DNA of 64,000 nucleotides from Amborella trichopoda (GCF_000471905.2 NW_006496119.1:1596988-1660987), one strand, 5' to 3'; counted from the stretch's first letter, positions 1-12,500 are shown. Translations and numbers: made by a program. Notes: generated by a model not told the origin, from the letters alone.

Positions 1-377
1 AAAGGGGGAAGGGGCTTGAGAAATTCCTGCTCATCTGGAGGTTGAGCCATCTTGTTTCTCCAGCGAGCAGTCCTTGGTGCCTGTCTCCTTCAAGTTTTCT
101 TAGGTGGAGTTTGATTCATCTCACTAGGCTTGTCAACAACCCTAGCTTGGCAAACTACTTCTCATCTTTAGGACTTGAGTCTGCTTCGCCCGTGGTGGAC
201 TATCCATGGTTGGGAAGTCGAGCATTTCGCAGTGTCCGAGTCATTGATAGGAAGGTCCTGCTTTGGGAGATCCTCTTACATCGGTGGAGCAGTGAAATGG
301 GGATCACTTACTGGGACGTTGTAAAACTCCTAACATTCTTGCATTTTCTTTGGGAAAATATCATGGAAACTGGTGCA
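1..377. other. Unrecognised stretch beyond Tat-A gag
   Basis: This is the part of the Tat-A element downstream of its reverse-strand gag. I recognise no pol motif on the reverse strand. A 114-codon open frame runs forward at 42-386, but it has no motif I can name and lies antisense to the element. It is probably element sequence cut by the window edge. I assign no function. Confidence 0.3.
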
Positions 378-1997
378 TTACAATAGGTAGTGACCCCATA
401 TATGATGGTACGGGCACCAACGTTCCTCAGTCCCCAGAGCAAGGCGTCGGCGTTGCCTTGCCTGCTTCAGTGTGATTATGCCTTCCTGAAGCGTTATAAT
501 GAAGAACGCGTAAAGGATACCAGGCATTTCGTCTTCCTCTTGGATGGTTACTACATGAGAGGCCTCGGTTGCCCCAATGACCTTCTTTAAGTCTTTGAGC
601 TTTATCTGACCCTTCTGAATCAGGGACTCGATAATATCTTTCAGCATCTAGCAGTCATTTGTGGGATGATTGATCCTCCGATGGTAGGCACAGTAATTTG
701 CCTGAACGTCATGGCCAGCTTGCTCGGGGAACTTGGCTTCTGGAAGCTAGATCATATTCTGTTTTAATAATAACCGGAACAACGCAGGGACTCATTCCTT
801 CTCAAAGGGGTAGACCTTGTTCTTATGCCTGGTGAAATAATTACCCCGATCAAGGTTGGTTGGCAGGGGTACTCCATTGGACGACTGTCGTTGCTTACCC
901 GCCAGGGGCATTATCTTTGTCGTGCTCACCCCGTTAGAGAGGTCTAAAGTTTGGGAATGAGCCTTCTTTAGATCAGTGACAGTGATGGCTGCACTGATTA
1001 CTCCTTTCTGTTGGCTGCCCCATGTGTTTTTTCGAGAGCTACTATTGCCCCGATTATTCGCTGGGCATGTAGACGGTTGTTGTGACCCACCATGGTGGCA
1101 TGATAAGCTTTCTATGCGGACAGATTTGGAGATCAGCTCTAACATGGAAGTCGGATTAGAAGCCTCGACATGTACAACAATTTCGGGTTGCATGTTCCGC
1201 ACACATGTTTGGACTGCTTCCTTCTCGGACAAAGGATTAGGAAGGCGAGAAGCCAAATTTCTCCACCTGGTCCACGGGTTGATAAGGATCTCGAGTCGAG
1301 GTGAGAAGTTCGTTGGTTTGAACCTCTCTCTCAATCTCATAGAAGCATTGTTAGAACAGTTTCTCCATTTCCTCTCGTGTATGCATTAAATATGGAGGAA
1401 GTTTTAGCATACCATTGAAATGATGGGCCATCGAGGGTCTCAACAAGCTGACGGAGAAGAAGTGGGCAATATGCTAGTTTGGGATGTGGTTTCATTGAAT
1501 AAAGGAAACTTCCCTTTCTTGTAATCTGAGGGAAACGGGACCTGGTCAATATATGAAGGGAACAGCCTTTGATAAGGCGTTGCACCCTGTATCCCTGAGA
1601 TTTGTCTGTTCTTTAGGCTATGGGTCACCATAGCGTCAATCTCTGCCTGAGAGAAGGGGTGAGGGAAAGAATTGTCTTGTGAGGCAGAAGGAGGGGGCTT
1701 CCTTAGAGGTGCATCATTAAAGTGATGGGAATTGACCTCATGGTTAGATGACCGGCATGTGGCATCTATACGATCAATCTTTCCCATCATCACGCTCACC
1801 ATATCCTCAAACTTGTTCATGCACTCTTCCAGCACGTCACCGGGCTCTCTTACGACCATTACACTGACTATTTCTCTAAGGAGATCAGCGTTAGTTGCAC
1901 CTGAGGGCTTGCGAACTTGACGGGTAGTGCATGGTAGATTTTTCATCAGGGGGTCAGCATGCCCTGACTGGACCTGAATTTTGTAAGCCGATCGCAT
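378..1997 (-). pseudogene. Tat-A gag remnant (Ty3/gypsy, Tat lineage)
   Basis: This is a broken gag, the capsid/nucleocapsid protein of a Ty3/gypsy retrotransposon, read on the minus strand. The N-terminal part (1440-1997) contains YIDQVPFPSDYKKGKF. After a frame change comes the capsid block with LLLRQLVETLDGPSFQWY (around 1400-1480). Then comes a segment with EAVQTCVRNMQPEI and MLELISKSVRIESL (792-1340). The nucleocapsid knuckle, around 650-695, has the spacing CX2HX4HX4C, followed by LIQKGQIKLKD. An in-frame stop follows the last knuckle cysteine, and several frameshifts separate the blocks, so no full-length Gag can be made. The same blocks occur in the same order in Tat-E (59075-62100), which confirms the assignment. 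Similarity to gag is seen directly; the Tat lineage is inferred from the related pol in Tat-B. Confidence 0.8.
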
Positions 1998-3462
1998 CAG
2001 GACTGGTTCTTGACGGTCTTAGGACCATGGCAGATGAGTGGCTGGGTCACTTTCTACAACGTTAGCCAAAGTGCAAGGCTCATGGAGGTTTTCTTCAGGC
2101 CTTGTCATCTGAGGAGGGTAGAAGGGGGTCAGGCGAAGAGGGTCATCAGAGCTGGATGCCCCGATTGCCTTGGTCATTTCTTTTGTCAAAATTCACAAAC
2201 CCCTATCACGCTTAGCTCTGAGGCGTTGATGGACCTCGTGCCAAAACTGTGATCGGGACTGCATCTAGTCGGCTCTTCTTACACAACAAAGAGTTCTCTC
2301 AATCCGGTGCGACAGAGGATGAGGGCCAGAGACTGGAGTCATCTTGGGCTGGGGAGGATGAAGGACTCGATCTTCCATTAGGTCATTGACCCAAGCTCTC
2401 TTGTGGGCTCCAGAGACATGACGAAAGTGATGGGGCTGGTTCAGGATGTACTCTTGGGGAAAATCTTTGAGTACCAAGGCTGAAGGTGTTTGCTCGAAGA
2501 AGGAGGAGTAAGGTTGACTCATGAGGAGGCCTGAGTCGAGGGCCAGGGGACTTCTACAATGGCAACGCGTGCGCCCCTTGAAGAAGGATCATGGGGGACC
2601 TAGGGGTCAGCCCGGGCTCATGCAACTGGTCAGACCTTAGAAAGTCGAGAATACGAAAAGGTGTTAGTAAGAGAATATGGGAGGCATGTCCCTTACAGGA
2701 TGCTCTTGTGTGTGAAGAGTCAGAGGACGAGGAGGTCCTCTCTTGTGTAGTCGGGTTGGCGCAATGATGGCTTTGCCTAGAGCAGTGAGACGCATGTGAG
2801 CAGCGTGCGCAGCACCTGGCCTACGAAGGTTTGATCCTGGATGCGGACTTGAGGTAACATAAGGGTTGCCTCGAGGTGTGGCTCGAGTGGGTGATCCTCA
2901 AGCCTTATGGTGTGTGTGTGGGGTGAAGACCGTAAGGCTTCTACCTCGATGTGTTGATCCTCTAGGGTAGAGACTGGTGGTACAAAAATGTGGGGGGTAG
3001 CTTTGTGGCGACCCATAGAAGCAATGGAAACTTGCTTGCCTTTTGCAGAAATGGACTGGGCAGCTTTCTGGCGTACCTCAAGAATACGACCGAGAAGTGA
3101 CTTGCAGGTAACTGAGTGCATGCCGTGTGGGGCAACAAATGTGTTGCCAATGCAGGGTGCCTTGGGGGAGGTTCCACCAGAGTAAGGAGATGGGGAGTTA
3201 GGGATTTTTAAGTCCCTCCTCATGCCAATCCAGGTTAAGACCTTGGAGCTAGACTCGAGGTCTTTGTACAAAAGGATGGTTGGGAAAGAAGTTGAAGGAA
3301 CTAGTTTCATAGGGACACTCATGAATGCAGGGATAATAAAATCCTCGATCCGGATAAATGGGTTACATAACCCGCAAGTCATAAGTGATGCGTGAAAAGA
3401 TAAAACCAGATAATAAAAGAAGAAACTAGCCAAACAATACTGATCCGACTAAGGGGTAGTAA
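1998..3462 (-). pseudogene. Tat-A leader / pre-gag coding remnant
   Basis: This is the region between the LTR/PBS and gag on the minus strand. The longest open stretch is 2777-3433 (218 codons), with MRRDLKIPNSPSPYSGG and CKSLLGRILEVRQKAAQS. A clearly related version lies in Tat-C at 27785-28273 (MRRDLKVPHSSSPCSGG and LAGRVLEVCRNAAQS), so the stretch was once coding in the family. It may be the N-terminal part of gag or a separate upstream ORF such as some Tat/Ogre elements carry; I cannot tell which. A third open piece (2265-2522) also has a Tat-C counterpart around 27300-27540. Confidence 0.5.
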
Positions 3463-3481
3463 GTCCCCAGTGGAGTCACCA
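3463..3481 (-). other. Tat-A primer-binding site candidate
   Basis: On the minus strand this reads TGGTGACTCCACTGGGGAC, which begins with TGG as a tRNA-primed site should. It lies 11 nt inside the LTR end at 3493. Tat-C has the same motif with the same 11-nt spacing (28515-28533). I do not assign the tRNA. Confidence 0.55.
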
Positions 3482-4284
3482 AGCTGGTTAGGTGCCTCAA
3501 TCTCACCCTCCGGATCTAAAATGATCACGCGGCACTGGTCTAGGGTTTCAGGGGAGACCCAAGACTTTTGAGATCTCTCTCTTAAGAACCTCATTAAAGA
3601 ACAAGGGCAGGTATTATCAACCAATGAGAGAGGAATTTAAGGTGGGTTTGAGACTTACTCGGGCTGGCTCGCGTGGGCTCCCTCTTAGATCACGAAGAAA
3701 GCCCCCTAGTAATAAAATTGGTTTGGAATTGCTTCCCTTCACATGTATTCTCTTGTTTTCCACAATCACATATATGGCAAAGGTTATAAGATAGGTCACC
3801 TAGCCTTTTGGATGAACCTACACAGGCGTGTACATTCCAAAGAAGAAGGAAAGAACGTGACAAGAAAGACGAGGCAAAGAAGAATTTGACCCAGAGGGGA
3901 GATCAGCGTAGTAACACTTCTGGCAAATAATTGGCTTGACGTGGTAATAAAATGTGCTCGGTAACTCAGACAGGCTCACAGGATTACTACAAGACATTAA
4001 TTTGATACTGACTAGCTAGGCACGATGGTTAGTCTGTCGTGGCAGTAGAGCGGGCATAATAATTCTAGCACAACAACATTACGGCTAGACGACAAGACTA
4101 TCATAAAAGGCTAATCTCAACCCTTCTTGATCAAACGAAAGGATAACAGAAAGAATGGAAGTCATAAAGATATAGTAAGAAGTAAGAGAATAAGAAAGAG
4201 AAGAGAAAGGAAGAGAGGGAGAGAATGAAAGAAGGGGAAGAGTGTGAGAGAATAAAGAAGGAAGGAGAAAAGAGGGTGAAAGAC

Positions 4285-4795
4285 ACAGTCGGCGTTATGC
4301 ATCGTCGGTTGCGTTGGAAGAGGAAGAGAAGGAAAGACACAGTCGGCACTAGGCATCACCGACTAGGTTGGAAAGAGAAGAGAGACGAACACAGTCGGCG
4401 CTAGGCTACGTTGGCTATGTTTAAGAAGTGAGGAGAGAGAAGACACAATCAACATTGGGTATCATCGGCTACGCTAGTTAAAGAAGAGAGAGAGATGCAG
4501 TCGGTGCTAGGCTTCACCGATTATAATAGACAGAGAAGAGAGAGAACATACAGTCGACGCTAGGCTTCATCAACTGCATTAGATAGAGAAGAGAGAGAAG
4601 ATACAATCAGTGCTAGGCTTCACTAAATATATTAGAAGAAGAAGAGAGAGAAGTTACAGTCAGCGCTAGGCTTCACCGACTGTACTGGATAGAGAAGAGA
4701 GAGAAGATGCAGTCACCACTAGACTTTGTCTACTGTATTAGACGAAGAAGAGTGAGAAGGTGCAGTCGGTGCTAAGCTTCGCCGACTGTATTAGA
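4285..4795. repeat. Palindromic minisatellite in Tat-A LTR
   Basis: About nine units of roughly 50-60 bp each combine a GA-rich spacer with a core close to CAGTCGGCGCTAGGC followed by TTCACCGACTG. The ends of the core, CAGTCGG and CCGACTG, are complementary, so each unit can form a 7-bp stem with a loop of about 12 nt. Units differ by substitutions, many of them paired or partly paired across the stem. Confidence 0.8.
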
Positions 4796-4799
4796 CAAA

Positions 4800-5000
4800 G
4801 AGCAGAAAGGGAGATAGAAATAAGAAGAAGAGAGAGAAAGAGATAGAGATGGAAAGAAGAGAGAGAGATAGAGATGAGAAGAAAAGAGAGAAAGAGAGAT
4901 AGAAATGAGAAGAAGAGAGAAGGAGAAAGAGGGGAGGAGAGAGAAAGAGGGAAAGAGAGGAGGAGAGAGAAAGAGGGAAAGAGAGAGAAAGAGGGGAGGA
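4800..5000. repeat. GA-rich low-complexity tract
   Basis: This is an interrupted (GA)n and (GAAA)n tract inside the Tat-A LTR. Open frames here encode only Arg/Glu or Ser/Leu runs and are not genes. Confidence 0.9.
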
Positions 5001-6474
5001 GAGAGATAGTTACCTTACAGAAAGGTACCAGCCTTTTTCTTCTCTCCCTTTTCTCTCTCCAAGATGTACCCACGAACTCAAGGAAAAATTGAAGTCTTTA
5101 TTGAATATTGAAGAATGAACTCAAGGCCTTTTATAATTTGGTTTAGCATGTTTACATAGAATTGGGCCCAAACATGGGTGGACGCCCAAAAATTACCAAA
5201 AATTGAAGATAATTATAATTTAATTAAAATAAAAGAAATTCTAAAAATGGGTGTAAAATGACTGTTTTGCCCTTGCCTAACAATATGTGGAATTCAAGAA
5301 TAGTCCATGCTGCTGCTTGAGAACTTGCATGATCTTCCATGATTGATCTAAGATTATTCTGATTCCAATTTGATCGAAAGATGATTATTTTCTTGCGGGG
5401 CTCGGCATGGGGATCGATTTGATACCAATTTTGAGCCATGAATCATGTTTTTAAGCCATGATCAGGAAACTTGAATTTTGAATGGATCTTAAAAACTTTG
5501 AATCGATTGTGTGCTCGTTCCTTGATGTTTCTTTCTGATTTCCTTGCTAAATCACACTGAGCATGTCGTCATGATCATGTTGCAACAAACGCATCTTGAT
5601 TTCGCATCCAGAAGAAGATTTCATCTTATTGAGTTTTTTGCCTGAATCGTGAAATCTGATGGCCAAAATTTTTAGCAAATTTGATGCCTCCATGTGTGAA
5701 ATCCTATTGTTCATCGTATGTGAGATTCAGACCAGAGATAGCCTCAAACCTTACGCACATAATGCAATTAGTTTCGTGTTGATCAGGCTTATGAGCGTCG
5801 TGATTTGGGCACCAGAGTGGGGCATGGTGCTGCTTAATTTTCTGCAATTCCCTTCACAGATCAATAACTTCTCTCTAGTTTTTCTCCTTGCTCGAGCATT
5901 GTCATGGGACGTACCACCTATCGAAACGCTCGTCTTGATGAGACGAACATGCTCACAAAATTTGAGAGCGATCCGACTTGGAATGAGTGTGATATGGGCC
6001 CCAAAAGTGACTGCACGTGACTGTAAAAGTAGCCACCTTCAATGGTGTTTTAGTGCAGGGTGGCTACAAGGGAATAGTGTGCGGCCAACCCCTTTTCGAT
6101 ATTTTACTCATAACTTTGTCCTGAGGTGTCTGATTAAGCCGAAACTTGACCCATACAGGTTTTTTATCGTACCGGATCTAATGGCAGTGGTCCCACTGTA
6201 ATTTGAGGTACCAAAAAGATCGTTCCAGTTACAGGGTCTATTTTAGGGTGCTAGAGGCCAATTTTGGAAAATTGTTTCTGTGTTCACTGCCTTAAACATG
6301 TATGATCACAATGAAACTTGGTAAGTTGTCTTTTAAAGTGTCGATGAAGCTCTTGACCAATTCTTTGGTGATTTTGAGGTTGTCAAAGTTTCCACTTATT
6401 TTGAAGGCTTTATTGAGTTGCTTCCTTCTTTATTTCCCATCAGGGACAAAGGTGCTGAAGAATACGTTCAAACA

Positions 6475-6859
6475 ATATGTCCTTAAACCATAGTGTACGT
6501 CCTGACCACATGACATTAAACTGATTTGCCTAGGTCCAGAAGGCATGATCTTAAACGTGACCTCACATATGCGCACACCCCCTTTACGTGCTTCTTCACG
6601 CACGTTTTCCACACCACCTTCATTACCTCCCCAATGAGTCCACATATGCACACATGCCCTTTACATGCATCATCACACATGCTTTCCCTAATCGACCCAC
6701 TCGTGTGTGCATACCACCTTCCTTACGTCCCCAGTGAGTCCACATACGTGCACATGCCCTTTACATGCTGCCCTTTACGTGCATCTTCACACACGCCTTC
6801 CCTAACCAATCCGTTCGTGTACGCACACCATCCATCATTCCCCCTGTGAGTCTTACCCA
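6475..6859. repeat. Spacer-type repeat copy upstream of Tat-B pol
   Basis: This segment resembles 13530-13890 and 13955-14050 in the same orientation. Shared strings include TTAAACCATAGTG, TTGCCTAGGTC and a run rich in CACACATGC and CCCTTTACATGC. It is therefore a second copy of part of the post-pol spacer, fused directly in front of pol. It has its own short internal tandem duplication (about 6560-6830, unit of roughly 85-100 bp). Confidence 0.55.
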
Positions 6860-9800
6860 TGCTCACGTAATGGCGAACCATTTCACAAACCATATTCGTC
6901 GACCCTTCCCTTCCTCAAATGGGGAAAGATGTAGAAATTATAATCCCCTCTGGGCCTCTATCGGAGGCAGAGATTTCAGGATCATGGGTCTCTGCATTGA
7001 GGTCAATCAAAAGATCCCTGAAAACAATGATGAAGAGTTGCAAGAGGCTTTAGAAGCATTGGAAGAAGGTGGTCAGGCCACAGTTGACGAACTGGAAGAA
7101 ATAAATCTTGGAGATGAAGCGGACCCCATACCTACCTTCATTTTAGCAAGAATGTCTCTAGACGAGAAAGAGGAGTTCATTGCCTTCTTAAAAATGAACT
7201 GGGACGTCTTTGCTTGCATTACCATGAGATGCCCGGTTTAGACCCTCAAGTCCCCATTCACCATCTCGGCATGGATCCGACTATCAGACCTGTCAAGCAG
7301 AAATCAAGAAGGTTCAGACCTGTTGTTGAAATGCAGATGGATGCCGAGATAACCAAACATAGACAAGCAGGTTTCATCTGTGAAGTCAAGTACTCGAAAT
7401 GCCAAGCAAATGTCATTCTGGTCAAGAAGAAGAATGGTCAAATTAGGGCTTGTATTGACTTTCGCGATTTGAATACCGCTTGTCCCAAGGATGACTTCCC
7501 GTTGCCATTCATTGAGATGCTCATCAACTCCACAGCTCATTGTCAAATATTTTCCTTCATGGATGGATACTTCGGGAATAATCAGATAAGGATGGCGCCT
7601 AAGGATGAAGAGGCCACAACATTCTTAATTCCGAAAGGGGTCTTCTGTTACACAATGATGCCTTTTGGATTAAAGAATGCCGGCGCCACATACCAGAGAG
7701 CAGTGACGACCATTTTCTGAGACATGATGCACAAAGAGGTGGAGTGTTATGTGGATGACTTGGTGGTAAAATCCAAAGATAAGGATGCTCATATGAGAGA
7801 TCTTGAAAAGGTGTTCAAATGCTTGCGTCTCCATCAGCTAAAAAATGAAACCGTTGAAATGCACTCGTTTGGGAAAATTCTTGAGGTTTATCATCAGACT
7901 TCGAGGGCTTGAAGTTGAGCCAGTCAAGATCAAGGCAATCTAAGAAATTTCGTCACCGATTTCACTTCGAGAACTGTGCTCCCTCCAAGGGCAACTGGCA
8001 TACATTCGCAGGTTCATCTCGAAACTCTCAAGTCCTTGTAAACCTTTTACACACTTGCTAAAGAAAGATACACCATTCATCTGGGATGAAGCATGTCAGG
8101 CAGCCCTTGACGCCATCAAACATTATCTGCTCAACCCTCCAGTACTCTCTACAGCTCATTCTATACATGACTGCCTTAGATGAGTCACTCGAAGCATTGT
8201 TGAGACAAAACAATGAAGAGGGAAAAGAGACTGCATTATATTACCTCAGCCCCAAGATGCAGGGGGTCGAGAAGAATTATCCCCCAATAGAAAAGATGTG
8301 TCTAGGCCTGATCTTCGCAGTACAGAAGCTCCGCCATTACTTGCTTGGTAATGAAGTAAAACTTATATCAAAAGCTGACCCTGTAAAGTTTCTCATGACA
8401 TGCCCATGCTTGTCAGGACACCTTGCTAAGTGCGCATTGTTGCTAATGGAGTTCGATATCACGTATGTCCCATAGAAGTCCATCAAGGGCCAGGCCTTGA
8501 CTGATTTTCTCGAAGCACACCTCGTACAAGCATAATCTCCTTTATCAAGTGACCTTCCTGATGAAGAAGTATTATGTGCTAACCTTAATTGTGCACGGGA
8601 ATTATACTTTGATGGAGCTTTCCAATCAGATTGAGGAGGTGCCGGAGTAGTATTCATGACTCCGAGAGGAGGAGTATTGCCACATTCTTTTTCTCTCGCT
8701 CCAGCCGGTTCTCATAATGAGGTAAAATATCAAGCCCTTGTAATCAGACTCGAGATAGCCTTCGATCTCGACTTGGAGCAGCTTAAGATCTACAGCGATC
8801 CAGTAACACAAAGGGATCTATGGTGTGAGAAAAGACACTCTCAAGCCTTATCACGATACTGTGAAATTGTATATCTCCGAGTTTGAAGACATATCCGTGA
8901 GTCACATCCCCAGGAGGCTAAATTTGCAAGCCGATGTAGTCGCAAAACTCGGTGCTACAATTCATTGGTCCTCATCAAGGCCCACGTTAGTTTGGGTGGC
9001 AGAATGGAGACACATCGAACTAAGAATTGAGGTCGATGCGGATTAAGAGAGAAATATCTTCCCCTAGTGGCCCCCTTATGCATTTGGAGCACTTCTATCG
9101 ACCAAATAAGTAATCAAAACTGAACAAGCAATAGCACATAATCAAGGAGCTAAGGGTCAAAACCAGAGACATGAATTATTTGGCCCAATGTGCACAGAAA
9201 TTGAGCAGGTAGAAGATTGGAGAGAGCCCATCATCAGTTTCCTAAAACATGGCAGGCTCCCGGAAGATTGTACCGAATGCAATAGCATACGTCCACCAAG
9301 TATACCCTCGTCGAAGGAGATGCTCTCTTCAGATGGTCGTTTGATGACATTCTTCTTAGATGCGTCGATATCCAAGGAGCAAGTAGGGTGTAAGAAGAAG
9401 CCCACTCAGGCATCTGTGAACTACACCAGTCCGATCCCAAGCTCTATGAATGAATACGCAGGTTGGGATACTATTGGCCTTCCATGATAGTCGATTCCTT
9501 AAGCTATGTTAAAAAGTGCCAAGTATGCCAAATACACTCCAGCCTGGTTCACCAGCCTCTAGAACCCTTACACCCAACGATTGCATCATGGCCCTTCTCA
9601 CAATGGGGTATGGACATCGTAGGGCCTATTGAACCCCGTTCTGTAATGGGCCATGTTTTTATCCTAGCTGCAACAAATCACTTCTCTAAGTGGGCTGAAG
9701 CAGTCCCCCTCAAGCAGGTTCCTGGGACAGCGGTAGCCTACTTCGTTCGACAACATATCATATATCGCTTCGGAGTGCCGGACCGGATCATATCTGACAA

Positions 9801-10452
9801 CGCCCCTCAATTTAGGAGTCATCACATTTATCGCTTAGTTAATCAATTCGATTTCAAATGGAGGTACTAGACTATGTACCACCCTCGGGAGAATGGATTA
9901 GTTGAGGCTTTCAACAAGACTCTATGGAATGTCTTGAGAAAGTCAGTAACAAAAACAAGGAAGTACTGACATGAGATGCTTCCCGCAGCACTTTGGGCTT
10001 ATCGTACTACAACATGAAATGCTACCGATTCCACTCCTTATTCTCTGGTCTATGGGGGGGAGGCAGTTTTACCTCTCGAAATACGAATCACTTCATTGCG
10101 AGTCTCTATTCACCAAGGAATAACTGAAGATGAGAGAGTCAAGCTCCGGTATCAAGAATTGGATGCACTCCACAGAAAGAGGCTAGAAGCTCAGTACAAC
10201 CTTGAACTCAACCAAGGGAGAATGAAGAGGGCTTTTGACAAGTCTGTCGAGATCTGCTCATTCGCCCATGGTGATCCAATCTTAGCTATCAATAGGACTA
10301 TGGTCATGCAGCGCAAAGGGAAGTTAGAGCCTAACTGGGAAGGTCCCTTTACAGTCAAAAAGGTCTTGCTCAATAGAGCCTACATATTAGCACATCCTGA
10401 TGTAGAAGAGGCAATGCCCCCTATCAATGGGCGATACCTAAAGAAGTACTAG
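6860..10452 (+). pseudogene. Tat-B pol remnant (RT, RNase H, aRNH, integrase)
   Basis: This is a Ty3/gypsy polyprotein fragment running forward. The order is RT (about 7215-7910, FMDGYFGNNQIRM, PKGVFCYTMMPFGLKNAG and the catalytic YVDD at 7748-7759), RNase H (8086-8475, YLSPKMQGVEKNYPPIEK), a second RNase H-like domain (about 8590-8890, LYFDGA, then GGAGVVFMTPRGGVLP) and integrase (about 9300-10452). The integrase keeps a CX2C half of its zinc finger, then Asp at 9613, Asp at 9796 and Glu at 9904, giving the DD35E spacing. It ends with a GPFTVKKVL-type C-terminal domain. A second RNase H after the first is the hallmark of the Tat lineage. Stops at 7718, 7910, 8473 and 9868, a frameshift near 7214-7241 and others show that it is dead. 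The protease and gag are missing upstream, where the pol runs into spacer-type repeat. Confidence 0.93.
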
Positions 10453-10589
10453 CCATGATGTGTATTCAAAAGAAAGGGGCTCAACTTGAAAACAAGCAAG
10501 ATAGTCCAAACAAAATGCTAACTCTTTTTATGTGTACTGTAGTAAGAATGAGTTACAAGTAACAAGAACCCATTACTAGGGAGGTTACA

Positions 10590-10945
10590 AGTCTCTTGCA
10601 TCTGGAGATAAGAGGACGATTACAAACCAAAACTTGTGCTTTTGCTCTTGCATCAGAGAGTAAGAGGACGGTTACAGGCCAAAACAAATGCCTGTCCCAT
10701 GAGGAAGAAGCAAACCCACGAAAGGAAGGACCTCCTCATGAAGAAGAAGTGAAACCACTTGGAGAGTTAACTTTAATTCATTTGACGATTAACAGGATGG
10801 TTACAGGCCAGAAGACAAAGCAAAGCCACTCTAAGAAGATAGCCTCAGTCCATCCGACATGTATGTCAAACATACAAGCTAGATACCTCATCTGACGTGT
10901 ATATCAAACATACGACGTAGGATCCATTCGACGTGTGTATCAAAC
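10590..10945. repeat. Degenerate repeats in spacer
   Basis: The phrase GGTTACAGGCC recurs (about 10670 and 10799). It is followed by three spaced copies of a CGACRTGTRTRTCAAACATA motif (10855-10950). Confidence 0.6.
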
Positions 10946-11219
10946 ATACAAGAGGGGCTGCCTTAGCAAGGAGCTGGCCTATGACAAAAAGCATGCCCTG
11001 TTCATAGTGGATGCCCTTTCACAGAACAACATGGACCTCACTGTTGTCCTGGAGGATTTGGCTTCCAACATGTACCACAAGCCACGCCCCATCCTTCGCC
11101 ACTTTTTACGGGCCCGCGAACAATGTTGTACGTAGCTCATCGCCAAGCGCCACGAATCTGGTACGTGACTAATCCCCATACGCGAGCGTCTCTCTTTGCA
11201 TCGCAATAAGCCACATGTG

Positions 11220-11330
11220 CTGACGAGTGCTGACTGAAGCCAGCGCCGGTTGTGCTCTTAGCCCTTAGCGCCTGTTGCGCTCCTAGCCCTTAGCGCCGGT
11301 TGCCTTTCTTGAGGTTCAGCGCTGGTCGTG
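11220..11330. repeat. AGCGCCGGTTG motif cluster
   Basis: AGCGCCGGTTG and close variants (AGCGCCTGTTG, AGCGCTGGTCG) recur four times, separated by copies of CTCCTAGCCCTT. The same word family fills 12235-12500 and resembles the core of the LTR minisatellites. Confidence 0.65.
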
Positions 11331-11467
11331 TCGACACTCCAAACCATCAATGTCAATTGCACCTCTGTTAGCGCTGACTCTATCGCGATTGTTTGCCTCT
11401 TGAGACTCCTCATTTTTCAAAAATTAAGCTTTCGTACCTCCTTGATGGTCACCAGATTTTCAAGGAC

Positions 11468-11575
11468 AACGGTTCACCTCTAGCAACCGTATGCCTTCTT
11501 CATGATGGTTCACCTCCAGCAACTGTACGCCTTCCTCCATGACGGTCCACCTCCTACGATCGTCCGTCTTCTGCT
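11468..11575. repeat. Short tandem repeat, about 46-bp unit
   Basis: Three diverged copies each contain GGTTCACCTC (or GGTCCACCTC), GCAACYGTAYGCCTTC and a CATGAYGG link. Confidence 0.65.
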
Positions 11576-12234
11576 GGAATTGCTCCAACATGGCCCGAAA
11601 CTCACAGGAAAACCCTCCCGCCTATCGTTTTACCCTCAACTTCACCAAAACCTCACCGGGAAACCTCTGCAACGGCACTAAACAGTGTTGGAAAGTGGCG
11701 ATATCCTCTGTAAGCCCCTTGAAAGTGCCCTAAGACTTCTGCAACACCACGAGCAGTGTCGAAAAACTTCCACAATCACCGAGAAACCCTTAAAAATTCC
11801 TACCATAAAGGAAAATGGCAGTTGAAATTTCCTCTCTTTCGTGGAAAACTTCCTGGAGGATTCTCTTCTCCATGCTACTCTCTCTACAACTTCACCAATT
11901 CTGGGCAAAGTCCACACGCCGAAGGTTTTCTTGCAAGACCCTTGCCGGAATCATGTTGTTTGCCAAAGAATCTTCTTTGCAAAACTCTTGCTGATGTCTT
12001 ACTGTTCGCTGAAAACTTCAACCGAGCGCTCTCTCCTCACGGTTAAAGAAACCTGTTGCTTAAGTTTTTACTTATGGTGAACAATAAGGGAAAACGGGAC
12101 TTTACCCCCTTATATTAACTACATTGCCCTCAAATGTCCCTCACAAACTCAGAATTCAAGTTGCGTCCTTGGGAAGCCAAGCAACAACAAGCCAGGTCGG
12201 GCCTCGACCTGAGGCCAGAGGTAACTCTCATCCC

Positions 12235-12500
12235 CGGCACCGATTGACTTAGCGTCGGGTATAAATTTCAAGACGACCCTAGCGTCGATTTACGCAGCGC
12301 CGGCTGAATTTCCAAACAACCCTAGCACCAGTTGACTTAACGCTGGGTGTGTTTCCTAATACAACTTTAGCGTCAGTTGACTTAGCATCAAGTATGTCTC
12401 CAAAACAACCCCAGCGCAGGTTAACTCAGCACCAGTTGTCTTCAGATAATACCACGAGTCATTCACAACGCCAATTGAACAACGCTGGTTGTGTTGTGAG
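12235..12500. repeat. AGCGYCRGTTGACTTAGCG repeat array
   Basis: About five degenerate units of roughly 55-60 bp pair a word like AGCGTCGGTT with GACTTAGCGTCGGG. The two words are themselves related, so each unit contains an internal duplication. Confidence 0.55.

Larger units (their letters stand above)
3493..6474 (-). mobile_element. Tat-A LTR (5' LTR, reverse)
   Basis: This is a long terminal repeat of about 2.98 kb. On the minus strand it starts TGTTTGAACGTATTCTTCAG at 6474 and ends GAGATTGAGGCA at 3493, so it has TG...CA ends. The start is shared with the LTRs at 15306 (TGTATGAATGTATTTTTCAT), 20835 and 62389, and the end with those at 18427 and 28545. Inside are a unique U3-like part (5250-6470), a GA-rich tract (4800-5000) and a palindromic minisatellite (4285-4795). 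A PBS and gag follow on the minus strand, so this is the 5' LTR; its partner is off the left edge. LTR homology was judged by eye. Confidence 0.8.

Noticed and set aside
42..386. Forward 114-codon gene
   Set aside because: It is antisense to the Tat-A element and has no family resemblance I can support. It is mentioned only as part of an unrecognised stretch.
7214..10452. Active retrotransposon polyprotein
   Set aside because: Catalytic residues of RT and integrase survive, but there are at least four in-frame stops and several frameshifts, and gag is missing.
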